DNA from: Phycisphaera sp.
GTDB taxonomy: Bacteria; Planctomycetota; Phycisphaerae; Phycisphaerales; Phycisphaeraceae
NCBI GenBank assembly: GCA_028285385.1
Contig: JANQPR010000071.1
Coordinates: forward strand, 37,142-101,141
DNA length: 64,000 nt
Reading direction: 5' to 3'
The notes beneath the pieces were generated by a model. The model was given only the letters and a program-made list of their open reading frames with translations, ran no database searches and was not told the origin of the DNA. A program made the translations under genes and the position numbers. Below, in pieces: positions 47,246-56,411 of the stretch (position 1 is its first letter; the number at the start of each line of letters is the position of its first letter).

Positions 47246-49516
47246 ATGTCCAGACGCCAACCGCCCTCGAACCGTTCCCGTCGCCGCGCCCAGGCGCGGT
47301 CGATCGGCGACGCGGTGGAGCAGGGATTCGGAGAACTCCGGGCCGGGCGGATCGATGCGGCAGCGGAGAAGGCAGACCGCGCAGTCCGCGACGCTCCGCG
47401 TCATCACGGGGCGCTCAACCTGGCGGGGCTCGTCGCGTTGGCACGCCACGACACCGACACGGCAATCCGTCGTCTGAGGCAAGCGGTCGAGTACGGCCCG
47501 TCTGTCGCCAACTACCACGTGAATCTCGCCGTCGCCTACCGCCGTGCGTTCCGCCACCGGGACGCGATCGAGGCGTGCGAACGGGCCGTTGCGTTGCGAC
47601 CGGACTACGTCCACGCCCACCTCAACCGGGGCGGCGCACTCTTCGCGTCGGAGCAGTACGCCGAAGCGCTGGTCGCCTTCGACGCGGCGCTGGTGCACGC
47701 GGCCGAGGGCTCGAAAGAGGGCGCGCTGCTGCTGGCCTACCGCGGCGATACGCTCCGAGAGTTGGGCCGACTCCGCGCGGCCGTGACTTCTTACGAGCGC
47801 GCGCTAGAGATCGCACCCGATCTACCCCACGCGGTCAGCAATCTGGGGCTCACGTTGCTCGAAGTCGGGCAACCCGAACGCGGCTTGGAGTTGGCGCATC
47901 GTGCGACCGAGTTGGAGACGGCGTCGGGCGAGGTGTGGATGAACCTGGGCACGACGCTGCGCCTGCTGGATCAACTCGACGAGGCCATGGAGGCGTACGC
48001 GACCGCGCACGAACTCGCGCCGGATTCGGCGCAGCTCGCGTGCTGCATCGGGCACGTCTGGCTGGAGGTCGGCGACTTGGGGCAAGCGGTGCAGTGGTTT
48101 GAACGCGCGCTGGCCAACGAGCCGGGCCGTGTCGAGGCGCAGTGCGGACTGGCCGCGGCCGCGTTGGAGGCCGACAACGCGATCGCGGCGGTCGCGCGGT
48201 ACCGAACGGTGCTGGAGGCCGACGACGACCACGCCTTGGCGTGGCTGGGTCTGGGCCAGGCGCTCTGGGCCGATGGCGACGCCGAGGGCGCGGTCGAGGC
48301 CTGCCGCCGTGCGGTCGAACTGTGCCCGCAGCGGGCCGGGACCTTGGCGCAGCTCGGGACGATTCTGGCGTCGTCGGGCGATGTCGACGCCGCCAACGCC
48401 ACCAACCGCGAAGCCCTTTCGGTCAACCCGCGGTGTGTGGGTGCTTTGGCCAACCTCGCCCAGAACCTGCGCGGCCAGCTCGACGAGGCAGACGCGGCGC
48501 AGATGAAGGCTTTGCTTGACGCGCCGTGGGTCCGCGACGGCGCCCGCGCATCACTGCACTTCGGGCTGGCACATTTCGACGACGGCCGTAAGGAATATGC
48601 ACCCGCCGCTGAGCACGCCATTGCCGCCAACCGCTTCTACACCGACCACAAGCGCCGGCGCGGCTGGGCCTACGACCCGCAGGATCACGAGCGTTACGTC
48701 TCCCGCCTGATCGATACATTCACGCCCGGATACTTCGAGCGCACGGCCGGCACAGGAAGCCCTACGGAGTTGCCGGTGTTTATCGTGGGCATGCCCCGCA
48801 GCGGCACGACGCTGACGGAGCAGATCATCGCCAGTCACCCACGCGCGTTCGGTGCCGGCGAACGGACATTCGCCTCGCGCGCCTTCGCCGGTCTGCCTCG
48901 GTCGCTGGGTCGACCGGAGGACACGCCGCTTGATTGCACCAAGGCATTGACGTCGGAAGCCGTCGCGGGGTTGGCCGATTGGCACATCGAACAGCTACAC
49001 GGACTGACCCGCAAAGCGAGGCACGGCGACAACGACTACGACCGCGTCCTCGACAAGATGCCGGACAACTACAGCCTACTCGGATGGATCGTGACGATGT
49101 TTCCGCGTGCGCGGATCATCCACTGCCGGCGTGACGTCCGCGACGTGGCGGTGTCCTGCTGGATGACGCAGTTTAAATCGATTCGTTGGGCCTTCGACCT
49201 GGGCCACATTGCGGAACGGATCCTGCAGTACCAGCGGCTGATGGATCACTGGCGGCGCGTGTTGCCCACACCGATGCTCGAGATCGACTACGAGGAGACC
49301 GTCGCCGACACGCCCGCCCAGACAGAGAGGCTGCTGGAACACGTCGGCCTCTCGTGGGACGATGCGTGCTTGAGCTTTCACCGGACCGACCGGCTCGTGC
49401 GTACGGCCAGTGTCACCCAGGTGCGCCAGCCCATTTACCGCCGCTCCCTCGAACGCTGGCGGCGATACGAGGAGGCTTTGCGGCCGCTCCTTGACCGCCT
49501 CGGATACGAGTTATGA
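47246..49516 (+). CDS. TPR-repeat sulfotransferase
   Basis: 756 residues. The first roughly 430 are tetratricopeptide repeats with the usual pattern of small residues and WxxxGxxL/AxxxYxxAL (YHVNLAVAYRRAFRHRDAIEACERAVALRPDY, ALAWLGLGQALWADGDAEGAVEACRRAVEL). From about 510 a sulfotransferase domain begins with the PAPS 5'-phosphosulfate loop FIVGMPRSGTTLTEQIIASHP; CRRDVRDVAVSCW is the 3'-phosphate site, and MLEIDYEETV precedes the helical end. Transfers sulfate from PAPS to a protein or glycan substrate not identifiable from sequence. ATG 47246 gives the full TPR array but has no strong ribosome site. Confidence 0.88.
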   Translation: MSRRQPPSNRSRRRAQARSIGDAVEQGFGELRAGRIDAAAEKADRAVRDAPRHHGALNLAGLVALARHDTDTAIRRLRQAVEYGPSVANYHVNLAVAYRRAFRHRDAIEACERAVALRPDYVHAHLNRGGALFASEQYAEALVAFDAALVHAAEGSKEGALLLAYRGDTLRELGRLRAAVTSYERALEIAPDLPHAVSNLGLTLLEVGQPERGLELAHRATELETASGEVWMNLGTTLRLLDQLDEAMEAYATAHELAPDSAQLACCIGHVWLEVGDLGQAVQWFERALANEPGRVEAQCGLAAAALEADNAIAAVARYRTVLEADDDHALAWLGLGQALWADGDAEGAVEACRRAVELCPQRAGTLAQLGTILASSGDVDAANATNREALSVNPRCVGALANLAQNLRGQLDEADAAQMKALLDAPWVRDGARASLHFGLAHFDDGRKEYAPAAEHAIAANRFYTDHKRRRGWAYDPQDHERYVSRLIDTFTPGYFERTAGTGSPTELPVFIVGMPRSGTTLTEQIIASHPRAFGAGERTFASRAFAGLPRSLGRPEDTPLDCTKALTSEAVAGLADWHIEQLHGLTRKARHGDNDYDRVLDKMPDNYSLLGWIVTMFPRARIIHCRRDVRDVAVSCWMTQFKSIRWAFDLGHIAERILQYQRLMDHWRRVLPTPMLEIDYEETVADTPAQTERLLEHVGLSWDDACLSFHRTDRLVRTASVTQVRQPIYRRSLERWRRYEEALRPLLDRLGYEL

Positions 49517-50189
49517 ACTGGTCGCACCGAGAACACGCCATGCTATATGGTCGAGCTGTTATGACCGCGGCTGATTGTCGGCGACAACCACTCTGACCAC
49601 CGGTCGGCGTGGCTGAAACCATGGCGTACCCCGTGGCGTACGGAGATGCCCAACGATCAGGATGGTGGTCGTCTTGGCAACTTGACGCTCGACCAGCGGC
49701 GCGTTGCCCGTATGTCCACGCGAGTCAGTGTGAGTACGGGGAAGCAGCGACGCAATCGATTGAAAACTGTCCGTCCAGTTGGCGTTCGGCGTTCTAAGCA
49801 GAATCGCCCAAACGCATAAGTGCGTCGGACATCGACGGCCGTGCGGCCTGGCGACCAGAAGTTCCTATGAAGTGACCAGCCTCTTTACGGTCCGTCGATC
49901 CAGAACACCTCCCGGCCCCGGACTCGCTGCGACGGGATTCGGTGGCCCATCGCATCGATCGCGCGGTCACGTGACCGCATGTGCTTCCGTCTCGGCGTGA
50001 TTCTGGGCCGTCACCGAGTTTGCGCGGCCCGCTCTACCAGCAAAGGGTCCAGGCGTCCTCCCGTCATTCGCGGGAATCGGGCTGTCGGGGTTGTGGCGTG
50101 GCTGGCGTCCGCGACTGGGTCAACGCAGGTCTCCTCGTGGGGAGACCCGAGAGCTGACCCGCACACCCACTGGGGTGGAGGTGCGCCGA
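49517..50189. other. Intergenic region before autotransporter
   Basis: About 670 bp with no supported gene. It contains a perfect 16-bp palindrome at 49963-49978, listed separately, and otherwise nothing I can interpret. Confidence 0.45.
49963..49978. promoter_or_regulatory. 16-bp perfect palindrome, possible operator
   Basis: GCGGTCACGTGACCGC, with a central CACGTG, lies 212 nt upstream of the autotransporter ATG. A dimeric regulator could bind it; chance cannot be excluded. Confidence 0.35.
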
Positions 50190-52934
50190 ATGAAAGGAGC
50201 GATGTCCGTGCGTAGCGAGAGTTTAAACGTAGCCCTCGGGGACCGGAACGAGTGGGTCGCGCCGGGCCTTGGGGTAGTAGGGATTGGGCTCGTGAGTCTG
50301 TTCAGTCTCGCCATGGCCTGCGAGGTACGAGCCGTTGACAACGAGGCCGAACTGGTTACGGAGATTGACGCGGCAAACGATAGCGAAACGGACGAGAATG
50401 GCGGCGAGAACAGCAACGTCCGGACCATCAACGTCACGTCCGACTTCACAGTGACCGGGAACCTGCCGACGGCGACGCAGTCCCTCGCGATCCGCGGGGC
50501 GGGGCAGACCGTCACGGGTGGCACGCTCAGCGTGGTCGACAGCGAGTCGCTTCGCATCGGCGAGGACTTCACTTGGGACGGGTCCCTGTTTGTGTCCGGT
50601 TTTGGGGCGGAGCTGATCGTCGAGTCCGGCACCGTCATCACCAGCGCGAACGGAAACAACGAGGCCACGCTGGTCATCGATTCGGACTCCGACCTGACGA
50701 TCTCGGCCGGGTACTGGGACCCGTTCGCCGACTTCCCCGAGATCGCGTTCACCGGCGACGTCACGGTCACGCTCGACACCCCGATCACGATCCAGTCGCC
50801 GGTCGACCTGCTCGACGGCACACTGACATTCACCGGCGACAACCTGCTCCAGGCGAACGAACGGCTGACCGTTTCCGGCACCGCCGACGTTGATTTCGTT
50901 GGAACCAATCAGTCCATCGGGTCGCTCGGTGGCAGCGGCGACATCGATCTGGGCGGCGTCGCCAGCTCGGTGCTGACAATCGGCGGCGACGACAGCGACG
51001 CGGCATACTCCGGAGAGATCACCGGGAGCGGCGGGATCACGAAGGTAGGCGATGGCAACCAGTCCCTGAGCGGCAGCCTCGAGTACCTGGGCGAAACGCG
51101 TGTCACCGACGGCGAGCTGACGCTCAGCGGCAACCTTACCGACTCGCAGGTCATCGTCGAGAACGGCGGGACGCTCATCCTCTCCGACAGCACTCCGGAC
51201 AACAGCGACGACAACGTCGAGAACGACGTGTTGGTGGAGGCCGGCGGCATCATCTTCGGCACCGGGACGATCGGCGGCGATCTCACCAACAACGGGACCG
51301 TCGACTTCGAAGAGGGCGCCTCGGACCGGGTCCGGGTCGGCGGCAACTACACCCAAGACGCCTCGGCGACGTTCCTAGTCGAGGTCAACGCCAACGGGTC
51401 GGCCGGCGCGATCGAGGTCGAGGGCACCGCAAGCCTCGCCGGCACGCTCGAACTCACAACCAACAGCAGCCGGGACGACTTCAACCCGGCCACCGACTAC
51501 ACGCTCCTCACAGCCGAGGGCGGCATCGTCGGGCAGTGGGACACCATCGACGAGGACTTCGCATTCCTGGATGCGGCGGTGAGCTACCAACCACGGGACG
51601 AAAACGACGGCGACGGTGACGAGGCCATCCTCACGCTTTCGCGAAACGATCTCGACTTCGTCGACCTGGCTACGACCGGCAATCAGGCCGCGGTCGCGGG
51701 GTCGCTGACCTCGGTCTTGGTCACCGCCGACGACGAACTCGAGAACATCATCGGGATCATCGAAGGCCTCAACGCCGACGACACGCGGGAGGCGTACGAC
51801 TCGCTGTCGGGCTCGGCGCTGGCCACGTCGGCGACCGCGGCGGTCACCGCAGTGCAGACGCAGAGCAGCTTTATGGCCGACCGGCTGACCACCGGGCTCG
51901 CGTCCCACCAGTCTTTGATGGTCGCTGGGTTCCGTGATGCCGCAATCGTGTTGCACAGCGACAGTCAGGAGTGGCTCTGGCCGGAAGACCTGTCGCCGCA
52001 GCGTGCCGCGGCGGAACGGGGTGGCCACGGAACGTCGGCTGCGCGGGCACAACCGGTCGATGTCGCCCCCGACCGCGGGTATGTGCCCTGGGCCATGGTC
52101 TACGACGGAACGAGCGAACTGGACGGCGGCGACGCGACCGGCCTCGAGTACGACCGTTCGGGCTTCCTGGCGGGCACCGACTTCCCGACCGCCGACGGGG
52201 CCTGGCGAACCGGGATCTCGATCGGTTACGAGGCCGGTGACATCGACTACGACGACAACGCCGGCCGCAGCGACGTCGACTCGTTCTTCCTCGGGGGGTA
52301 CGCGCAGCGGGCTTGGCAGGACTACCAGTTCACCGGCATCCTGACGCTGGGGCTTCACGACTACGAGTCGTCGCGCAACGTCACGGTCGGCGGTTCAACC
52401 GGCGTTGCCGACGCAGACTACCAGAGCTACTCGGTGTCGTTGACGTTCGAGGCGAGCCGGCCCGTCGTGGTCTCCCGGGGGAGCTACTTGAACGAGCCCG
52501 AGGCGATCGTTGAGCCCTTCGTCCGGCTGGGGTTTGCCACGATCTTTCAGGATGGCTATGACGAGTCCGGCCTCGGGACGGCGGGCCTCTCCGTCGACAG
52601 CGAGGTGATCGACAGCCTTCGACTGGAGCTCGGGGCTCGCGGCGAGTGGCACGTCTGGTTGTTCGAGTCGATCAAGACCACGTTCCGCGGCCGGGCGCTG
52701 GTCAATGTCGCGCTGCTGGACGAACAGACCGACCTCGACGTGGCGTTTGTGGACACGCCCGGCAGCGATTTCTCGGTCGAGGGTGTGGATTCGGACAACG
52801 TGTTTGGCGTCATTGGTGTCGGGGTGTCTGTGCCGTTCTCTGACACCGGCTACGTCTTCGTCGACGTCGACCATCAGTTCGGTGACCGCACGTCCGGAAG
52901 CGTGCTGGCCGCGGGGTTCCGGCTTGAGTTCTGA
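50190..52934 (+). CDS. Autotransporter (type V secretion)
   Basis: 914 residues. Signal-like segment VVGIGLVSLFSLAMACEVRAV; a beta-solenoid passenger of about 540 residues with repeats such as GGITKVGDGNQSLSGSLEYLGETRVTDGELTLSGNL, the autotransporter-associated beta strand; and a C-terminal beta-barrel of about 290 residues starting near YVPWAMVYDGTSELDG, with alternating strands ending in DHQFGDRTSGSVLAAGFRLEF. The last residue is Phe, as usual for outer-membrane barrels. GGAGG sits 8 nt before ATG 50190. A terminator follows. It shows that the outer membrane of this organism accepts Bam-type barrels. Confidence 0.88.
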   Translation: MKGAMSVRSESLNVALGDRNEWVAPGLGVVGIGLVSLFSLAMACEVRAVDNEAELVTEIDAANDSETDENGGENSNVRTINVTSDFTVTGNLPTATQSLAIRGAGQTVTGGTLSVVDSESLRIGEDFTWDGSLFVSGFGAELIVESGTVITSANGNNEATLVIDSDSDLTISAGYWDPFADFPEIAFTGDVTVTLDTPITIQSPVDLLDGTLTFTGDNLLQANERLTVSGTADVDFVGTNQSIGSLGGSGDIDLGGVASSVLTIGGDDSDAAYSGEITGSGGITKVGDGNQSLSGSLEYLGETRVTDGELTLSGNLTDSQVIVENGGTLILSDSTPDNSDDNVENDVLVEAGGIIFGTGTIGGDLTNNGTVDFEEGASDRVRVGGNYTQDASATFLVEVNANGSAGAIEVEGTASLAGTLELTTNSSRDDFNPATDYTLLTAEGGIVGQWDTIDEDFAFLDAAVSYQPRDENDGDGDEAILTLSRNDLDFVDLATTGNQAAVAGSLTSVLVTADDELENIIGIIEGLNADDTREAYDSLSGSALATSATAAVTAVQTQSSFMADRLTTGLASHQSLMVAGFRDAAIVLHSDSQEWLWPEDLSPQRAAAERGGHGTSAARAQPVDVAPDRGYVPWAMVYDGTSELDGGDATGLEYDRSGFLAGTDFPTADGAWRTGISIGYEAGDIDYDDNAGRSDVDSFFLGGYAQRAWQDYQFTGILTLGLHDYESSRNVTVGGSTGVADADYQSYSVSLTFEASRPVVVSRGSYLNEPEAIVEPFVRLGFATIFQDGYDESGLGTAGLSVDSEVIDSLRLELGARGEWHVWLFESIKTTFRGRALVNVALLDEQTDLDVAFVDTPGSDFSVEGVDSDNVFGVIGVGVSVPFSDTGYVFVDVDHQFGDRTSGSVLAAGFRLEF

Positions 52935-52957
52935 CCCAACGGGCCCCCACCCTTGCG

Positions 52958-52988
52958 CGGGCTTGGCGACCCACGGTTGCCAAGCCCG
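52958..52988 (+). terminator. Intrinsic terminator
   Basis: CGGGCTTGGC pairs with GCCAAGCCCG around an 11-nt loop, followed by TCTTCTTCG. It is 24 nt after the autotransporter stop. Confidence 0.75.
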
Positions 52989-53388
52989 TCTTCTTCGTTC
53001 GCAGTCGGTCCGGACTCGAGGGGTTCGGGATTCACCGCCGAATCGATGAACCGCGGAGTCTGGGAAGGGATTGTCGGTTGTTACGTTCACCAGCCTTTCT
53101 TCGAATCGACGATACAAAGGGCGCGACTCGGCGACCGCCCGAGACCCCGACGAAAAACCCCTGGACGATTGATGATGGCGTCTTTCTCGCTTCGGAGTGT
53201 CTGCCTTCTTTGCCTTGCCCAAACCAACCAGAGCGATCATTCGTGAAGCCGGTCTTTGTCTCGTTCGCGTGTGATGAATTGACGCGGATTCTCTTGGGTG
53301 TGTGGTAGATTGTTTTCAACGCGGGGCCAAAACGCGCGGACGGTTGTCGATCAATGTGCCAAGGCTTGAGGGTTGTGGAGAGCTTGAC
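52989..53388. other. Intergenic upstream of sigma-protease gene
   Basis: No gene supported. Open frames on both strands lack ribosome sites. It presumably holds the promoter of the 53.4 kb gene. Confidence 0.4.
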
Positions 53389-56130
53389 GTGACCGATCAC
53401 GACTGCCTGAAGACGTTCGTCACTTCGCGCGACGAGTCGGCGTTCGCCACGATGGTGCAGCGTCACCAGGCGATGGTCTACCGCATCTGTCTGCGCCGAC
53501 TCGGCGATCACGACGAAGCGCGGGACGCGATGCAGGACGTCTTTGTCAAGCTCTACGTCGGTGCCGAGACGATCCAGTTCGACCTGACGGCTTGGCTCCG
53601 GCGGTGCGCGTCGAATACCGCCATCTCACAGCTGCGCTCGAAGATCTCAAGACGGAAGTATGAGTCGCGTTGGGAACAGGAAGCCGAAGCCCGGCACGAC
53701 GAGATGGAGTTCGAGGAGTCGCGGCGTATCGTCCGCGAGTGCTTGACAAGCCTTGCTGAGCGTGACCGCGAGTTGGTCGAACGCCACCTGCTCGGCGGGC
53801 AGCCCCAGTCGACGATCGCGACAGACTGGGGCGTGTCGCAACAGGCGGTGGCGAAGCGGTTGAATCGCGTCAAGCAGATGCTTCGGCTTGAGTTGGTCAA
53901 GCGCGGCATCGCGGCGCTGGGCGCGGGTTTGGCGGCGACGTTGCCCGGCAGGGCGGCGGTGGCGGGGATCGCGAAGCTGGCCGCGTCGTTCGGCACCGCG
54001 AAGACCGTCAAGTCGGTCGCCGTCGCGACCGCGGTGCTGGTTGTGGCGACGCCACTTCCGACGGACGAGCCGCGCGCCGAGCCGACCCGGACGCGGCCAT
54101 CGCCCGTATCGATCGGGGCGTCGCCGGCGGTCGTTCTACCGCACAGGACGCCGGGTTTCGAGGCGGCCACGGCCTTTGCGGCGGTGCCGACACACTGGTC
54201 CCGCACCGCGTTCCACCCCCCGACATCGTTGTCGGTCAATGTCACACCAGCTTTCGATCCGGTACCCGGCTACCGTGGCATCGGTTCGCCACGCAAACCA
54301 ATCAGTCCTCGTCCTGCGCCGGTGGCTGGTCCCAGGCCGCAACCTCCGAGGTCGGCCCAGTCAACGGCCACGCTATACGACCGGCCGATGGCGACCTCAT
54401 TCAGTTTCCGCTCTTCCGGTAGCGCGGGCGGCGGCTCTGACGAGCCGCTTGCTGTCGACACACCGCACTCGGTGAAGGTGACGCCCGTGGCCACGAAGTT
54501 TGGCTTCTCGCCAGACGCGATCGCCCGGGTGGGTGAGGCGCGTCTGATCGTCTTTGAGCAACTAGATGCCGCCTTTGCGTCACACGCGTTGGCTCATCCG
54601 AGCCGCTTCTGGTTGTCGTGGACATTCGGTGGGAGCACGCCACCGGTAGGGCCCGGTTCCGAGGAGGCAACGAGTGTTACGGTCAGCGGCCTGCCGTGGC
54701 GGAACCTCGGCCGCGTCTTGCCAAGCGACGACGCGTTGCCAACCCTGTCGGGCCCGCCTCCGGCGTTGAGGTGGTTAAGCCGGGCGTCGATGACCGGACC
54801 GGCGTTTGTTGTGTTCGACCGGACGAGTGAATCAGGCCAAGAAGTTGAGCCTTGGTTGGTTGTCGGAGAAACCTCGGCAGCGACTGTCTCTACGAGTCGT
54901 GTGTCCGTGATCAGGGCTGGCGGGCTCGTGCCCTCGCCCATCACCGCCGAGGAGACAGTCATGCCCCTAGTCGCCGCCACCCGTCCTCGTCAGTTCCTGG
55001 CCGGAGGAGCCGTGACGCTACTGACCGCCGGCTCCGCGGGAGCCGGGACCATCATCACCGGGTCCGATCCGGCTGCCTACCAGTCCTTGGCCCAGCAATC
55101 CCAGTACGACTCCGTCGGTCTCATGACGTGGGACGGCGGGCTGGCTTCGGGCGTGTACCTGGGTGACGGCTGGGTCCTGACTGCCGCGCACGTCGCCGAA
55201 GCCTCCGATGACCTCGACTTCACCCTCGGCGGCGACACCTATCAATCTCAGGACATTTACGTCCACGAACAGTGGGCGGGTGACCCCTCCACCGGGAACG
55301 ACATCGCGCTGGTCAAACTCACGAGCGACGTGATCGATGTCGAGGCGGCTCAGCTGTACACCGTCGCCCCTGCATCAAACGAAGCGGTCATCCCGGATAC
55401 CGGAACTCCGAGCAGCGGCTCCGATGGCGGTTTGAACCTAGACGCGTGGGGCCAACGAGTCACGCGGCAGCCCGGCCGGTTCGGTCCACGCGGATTCTCG
55501 TTCGCGGGACCGCGCAGCGGGGCCTTCATGCCAGCGCTCTTCGGTCTGAGCGACGCCTTGACGGACCCGGCCGTGGACGCGCCCGACGAAGCGGACGGCC
55601 TGTTAGGTGCCACCGCGACCTTCGTCGGCTTCGGGCAGACCGGCAACGGCAGCGAGGGCGTCACCGATGCCGCCGGCACGAAGCTTGCTGGTCAGAACGT
55701 GATCGAGGCGTTCGGCGGCGATACGTTTGAGCTCCGCGACTTCGACGACTCCACTTTCTTCGTCGACTTCGACGACCCGAACGCTCTGTCTGACGCGTAC
55801 CGGTGGAGCGCCGACCAAGCGCTGGCGCTCGAGTACCTGATCGCGCCGGGCGACAGCGGCGGCGGCGTCTTCGTTGAGGATGGGGGCGACACGTACCTCG
55901 TCGGCATCAACTCCTTCCTCCTCGCGTTCGACGGCAATCCCGATGCCGACTACGGCGACCTCGCAGGGATTACCTACGTGCCCGACTACACCGACTGGAT
56001 ATACCAGACGACCGGCTGGAGCCTGACAGGGGCGACCGTCGTGCCCGAGGTGAGCACGTTTGCGATCATCAACGGGCTGAGCCTGTTCACGATCTCGATG
56101 GTTCGCCGTCGCCCCAAGGCGAGCGCATGA
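53389..56130 (+). CDS. ECF sigma factor fused in frame to trypsin-like protease
   Basis: 913 residues in one open frame. Residues 1-180 form an ECF sigma factor: region 2 MVYRICLRRLGDHDEARDAMQDVFVKLY, region 4 LVERHLLGGQPQSTIATDWGVSQQAVAKRLNRVKQML. A hydrophobic stretch (about 182-232, including VKSVAVATAVLVVATPLP) could span the membrane; a Pro-rich linker runs to about residue 500. From about 525 a secreted-type trypsin-like protease follows with His601 (LTAAHVAE), Asp638 (GNDIALVKL) and Ser823 (APGDSGGGVF), closed by a PEP-CTERM-like tail VVPEVSTFAIINGLSLFTISMVRRR. GTG 53389 has GGAG 8 nt upstream. The protease may also be made alone from an internal ATG at 54961. Confidence 0.82.
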   Translation: MTDHDCLKTFVTSRDESAFATMVQRHQAMVYRICLRRLGDHDEARDAMQDVFVKLYVGAETIQFDLTAWLRRCASNTAISQLRSKISRRKYESRWEQEAEARHDEMEFEESRRIVRECLTSLAERDRELVERHLLGGQPQSTIATDWGVSQQAVAKRLNRVKQMLRLELVKRGIAALGAGLAATLPGRAAVAGIAKLAASFGTAKTVKSVAVATAVLVVATPLPTDEPRAEPTRTRPSPVSIGASPAVVLPHRTPGFEAATAFAAVPTHWSRTAFHPPTSLSVNVTPAFDPVPGYRGIGSPRKPISPRPAPVAGPRPQPPRSAQSTATLYDRPMATSFSFRSSGSAGGGSDEPLAVDTPHSVKVTPVATKFGFSPDAIARVGEARLIVFEQLDAAFASHALAHPSRFWLSWTFGGSTPPVGPGSEEATSVTVSGLPWRNLGRVLPSDDALPTLSGPPPALRWLSRASMTGPAFVVFDRTSESGQEVEPWLVVGETSAATVSTSRVSVIRAGGLVPSPITAEETVMPLVAATRPRQFLAGGAVTLLTAGSAGAGTIITGSDPAAYQSLAQQSQYDSVGLMTWDGGLASGVYLGDGWVLTAAHVAEASDDLDFTLGGDTYQSQDIYVHEQWAGDPSTGNDIALVKLTSDVIDVEAAQLYTVAPASNEAVIPDTGTPSSGSDGGLNLDAWGQRVTRQPGRFGPRGFSFAGPRSGAFMPALFGLSDALTDPAVDAPDEADGLLGATATFVGFGQTGNGSEGVTDAAGTKLAGQNVIEAFGGDTFELRDFDDSTFFVDFDDPNALSDAYRWSADQALALEYLIAPGDSGGGVFVEDGGDTYLVGINSFLLAFDGNPDADYGDLAGITYVPDYTDWIYQTTGWSLTGATVVPEVSTFAIINGLSLFTISMVRRRPKASA
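54961..56130 (+). CDS. Trypsin-like serine protease, possible internal start
   Basis: 389 residues if translation starts at ATG 54961, in the same frame as the upstream sigma factor. GAGGAG lies 6 nt before this ATG, one of the best ribosome sites in the window. The product would begin MPLVAATRPRQFLAGGAVTLLTAGSAGAG, a proper signal peptide, then GTIITGSDPAAYQSLAQQ and the S1 protease domain with His77, Asp114 and Ser299, ending in the PEP-CTERM-like tail. This supports a separately exported protease nested in the larger frame. PEP is here PEV, so sorting is uncertain. Confidence 0.65.
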   Translation: MPLVAATRPRQFLAGGAVTLLTAGSAGAGTIITGSDPAAYQSLAQQSQYDSVGLMTWDGGLASGVYLGDGWVLTAAHVAEASDDLDFTLGGDTYQSQDIYVHEQWAGDPSTGNDIALVKLTSDVIDVEAAQLYTVAPASNEAVIPDTGTPSSGSDGGLNLDAWGQRVTRQPGRFGPRGFSFAGPRSGAFMPALFGLSDALTDPAVDAPDEADGLLGATATFVGFGQTGNGSEGVTDAAGTKLAGQNVIEAFGGDTFELRDFDDSTFFVDFDDPNALSDAYRWSADQALALEYLIAPGDSGGGVFVEDGGDTYLVGINSFLLAFDGNPDADYGDLAGITYVPDYTDWIYQTTGWSLTGATVVPEVSTFAIINGLSLFTISMVRRRPKASA

Positions 56131-56411
56131 TGCCCCACGGGGCGGGAGCCTTAGGTTGCGGCCGTCCAAGCTTTGATCCGCGGTTTCGGCCGCTCTCTTG
56201 GCCCCAGAATCGCAGCTGCCTCATTCGACGAGGCGGCGGCCTGAGCCCGTGCCTCCGCGGGTTCACCGCCGCCTTTTGCCGCTCGTCGTCCGGGATCGCG
56301 GGTTGTGGTCCGACGACCTCATACGACTGAACCAGGGTTGGACGGGCTCTGACGCCGTCGACGGCTTCGCCGCGTTCGGCCGGACGTGCCTCGCGCAGTG
56401 TGGTTGCGCCG

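Noticed and set aside
50223..52358. Minus-strand frames of 327 and 377 codons
   Set aside because: Opposite the autotransporter, whose passenger and barrel are clear; no motif of their own.
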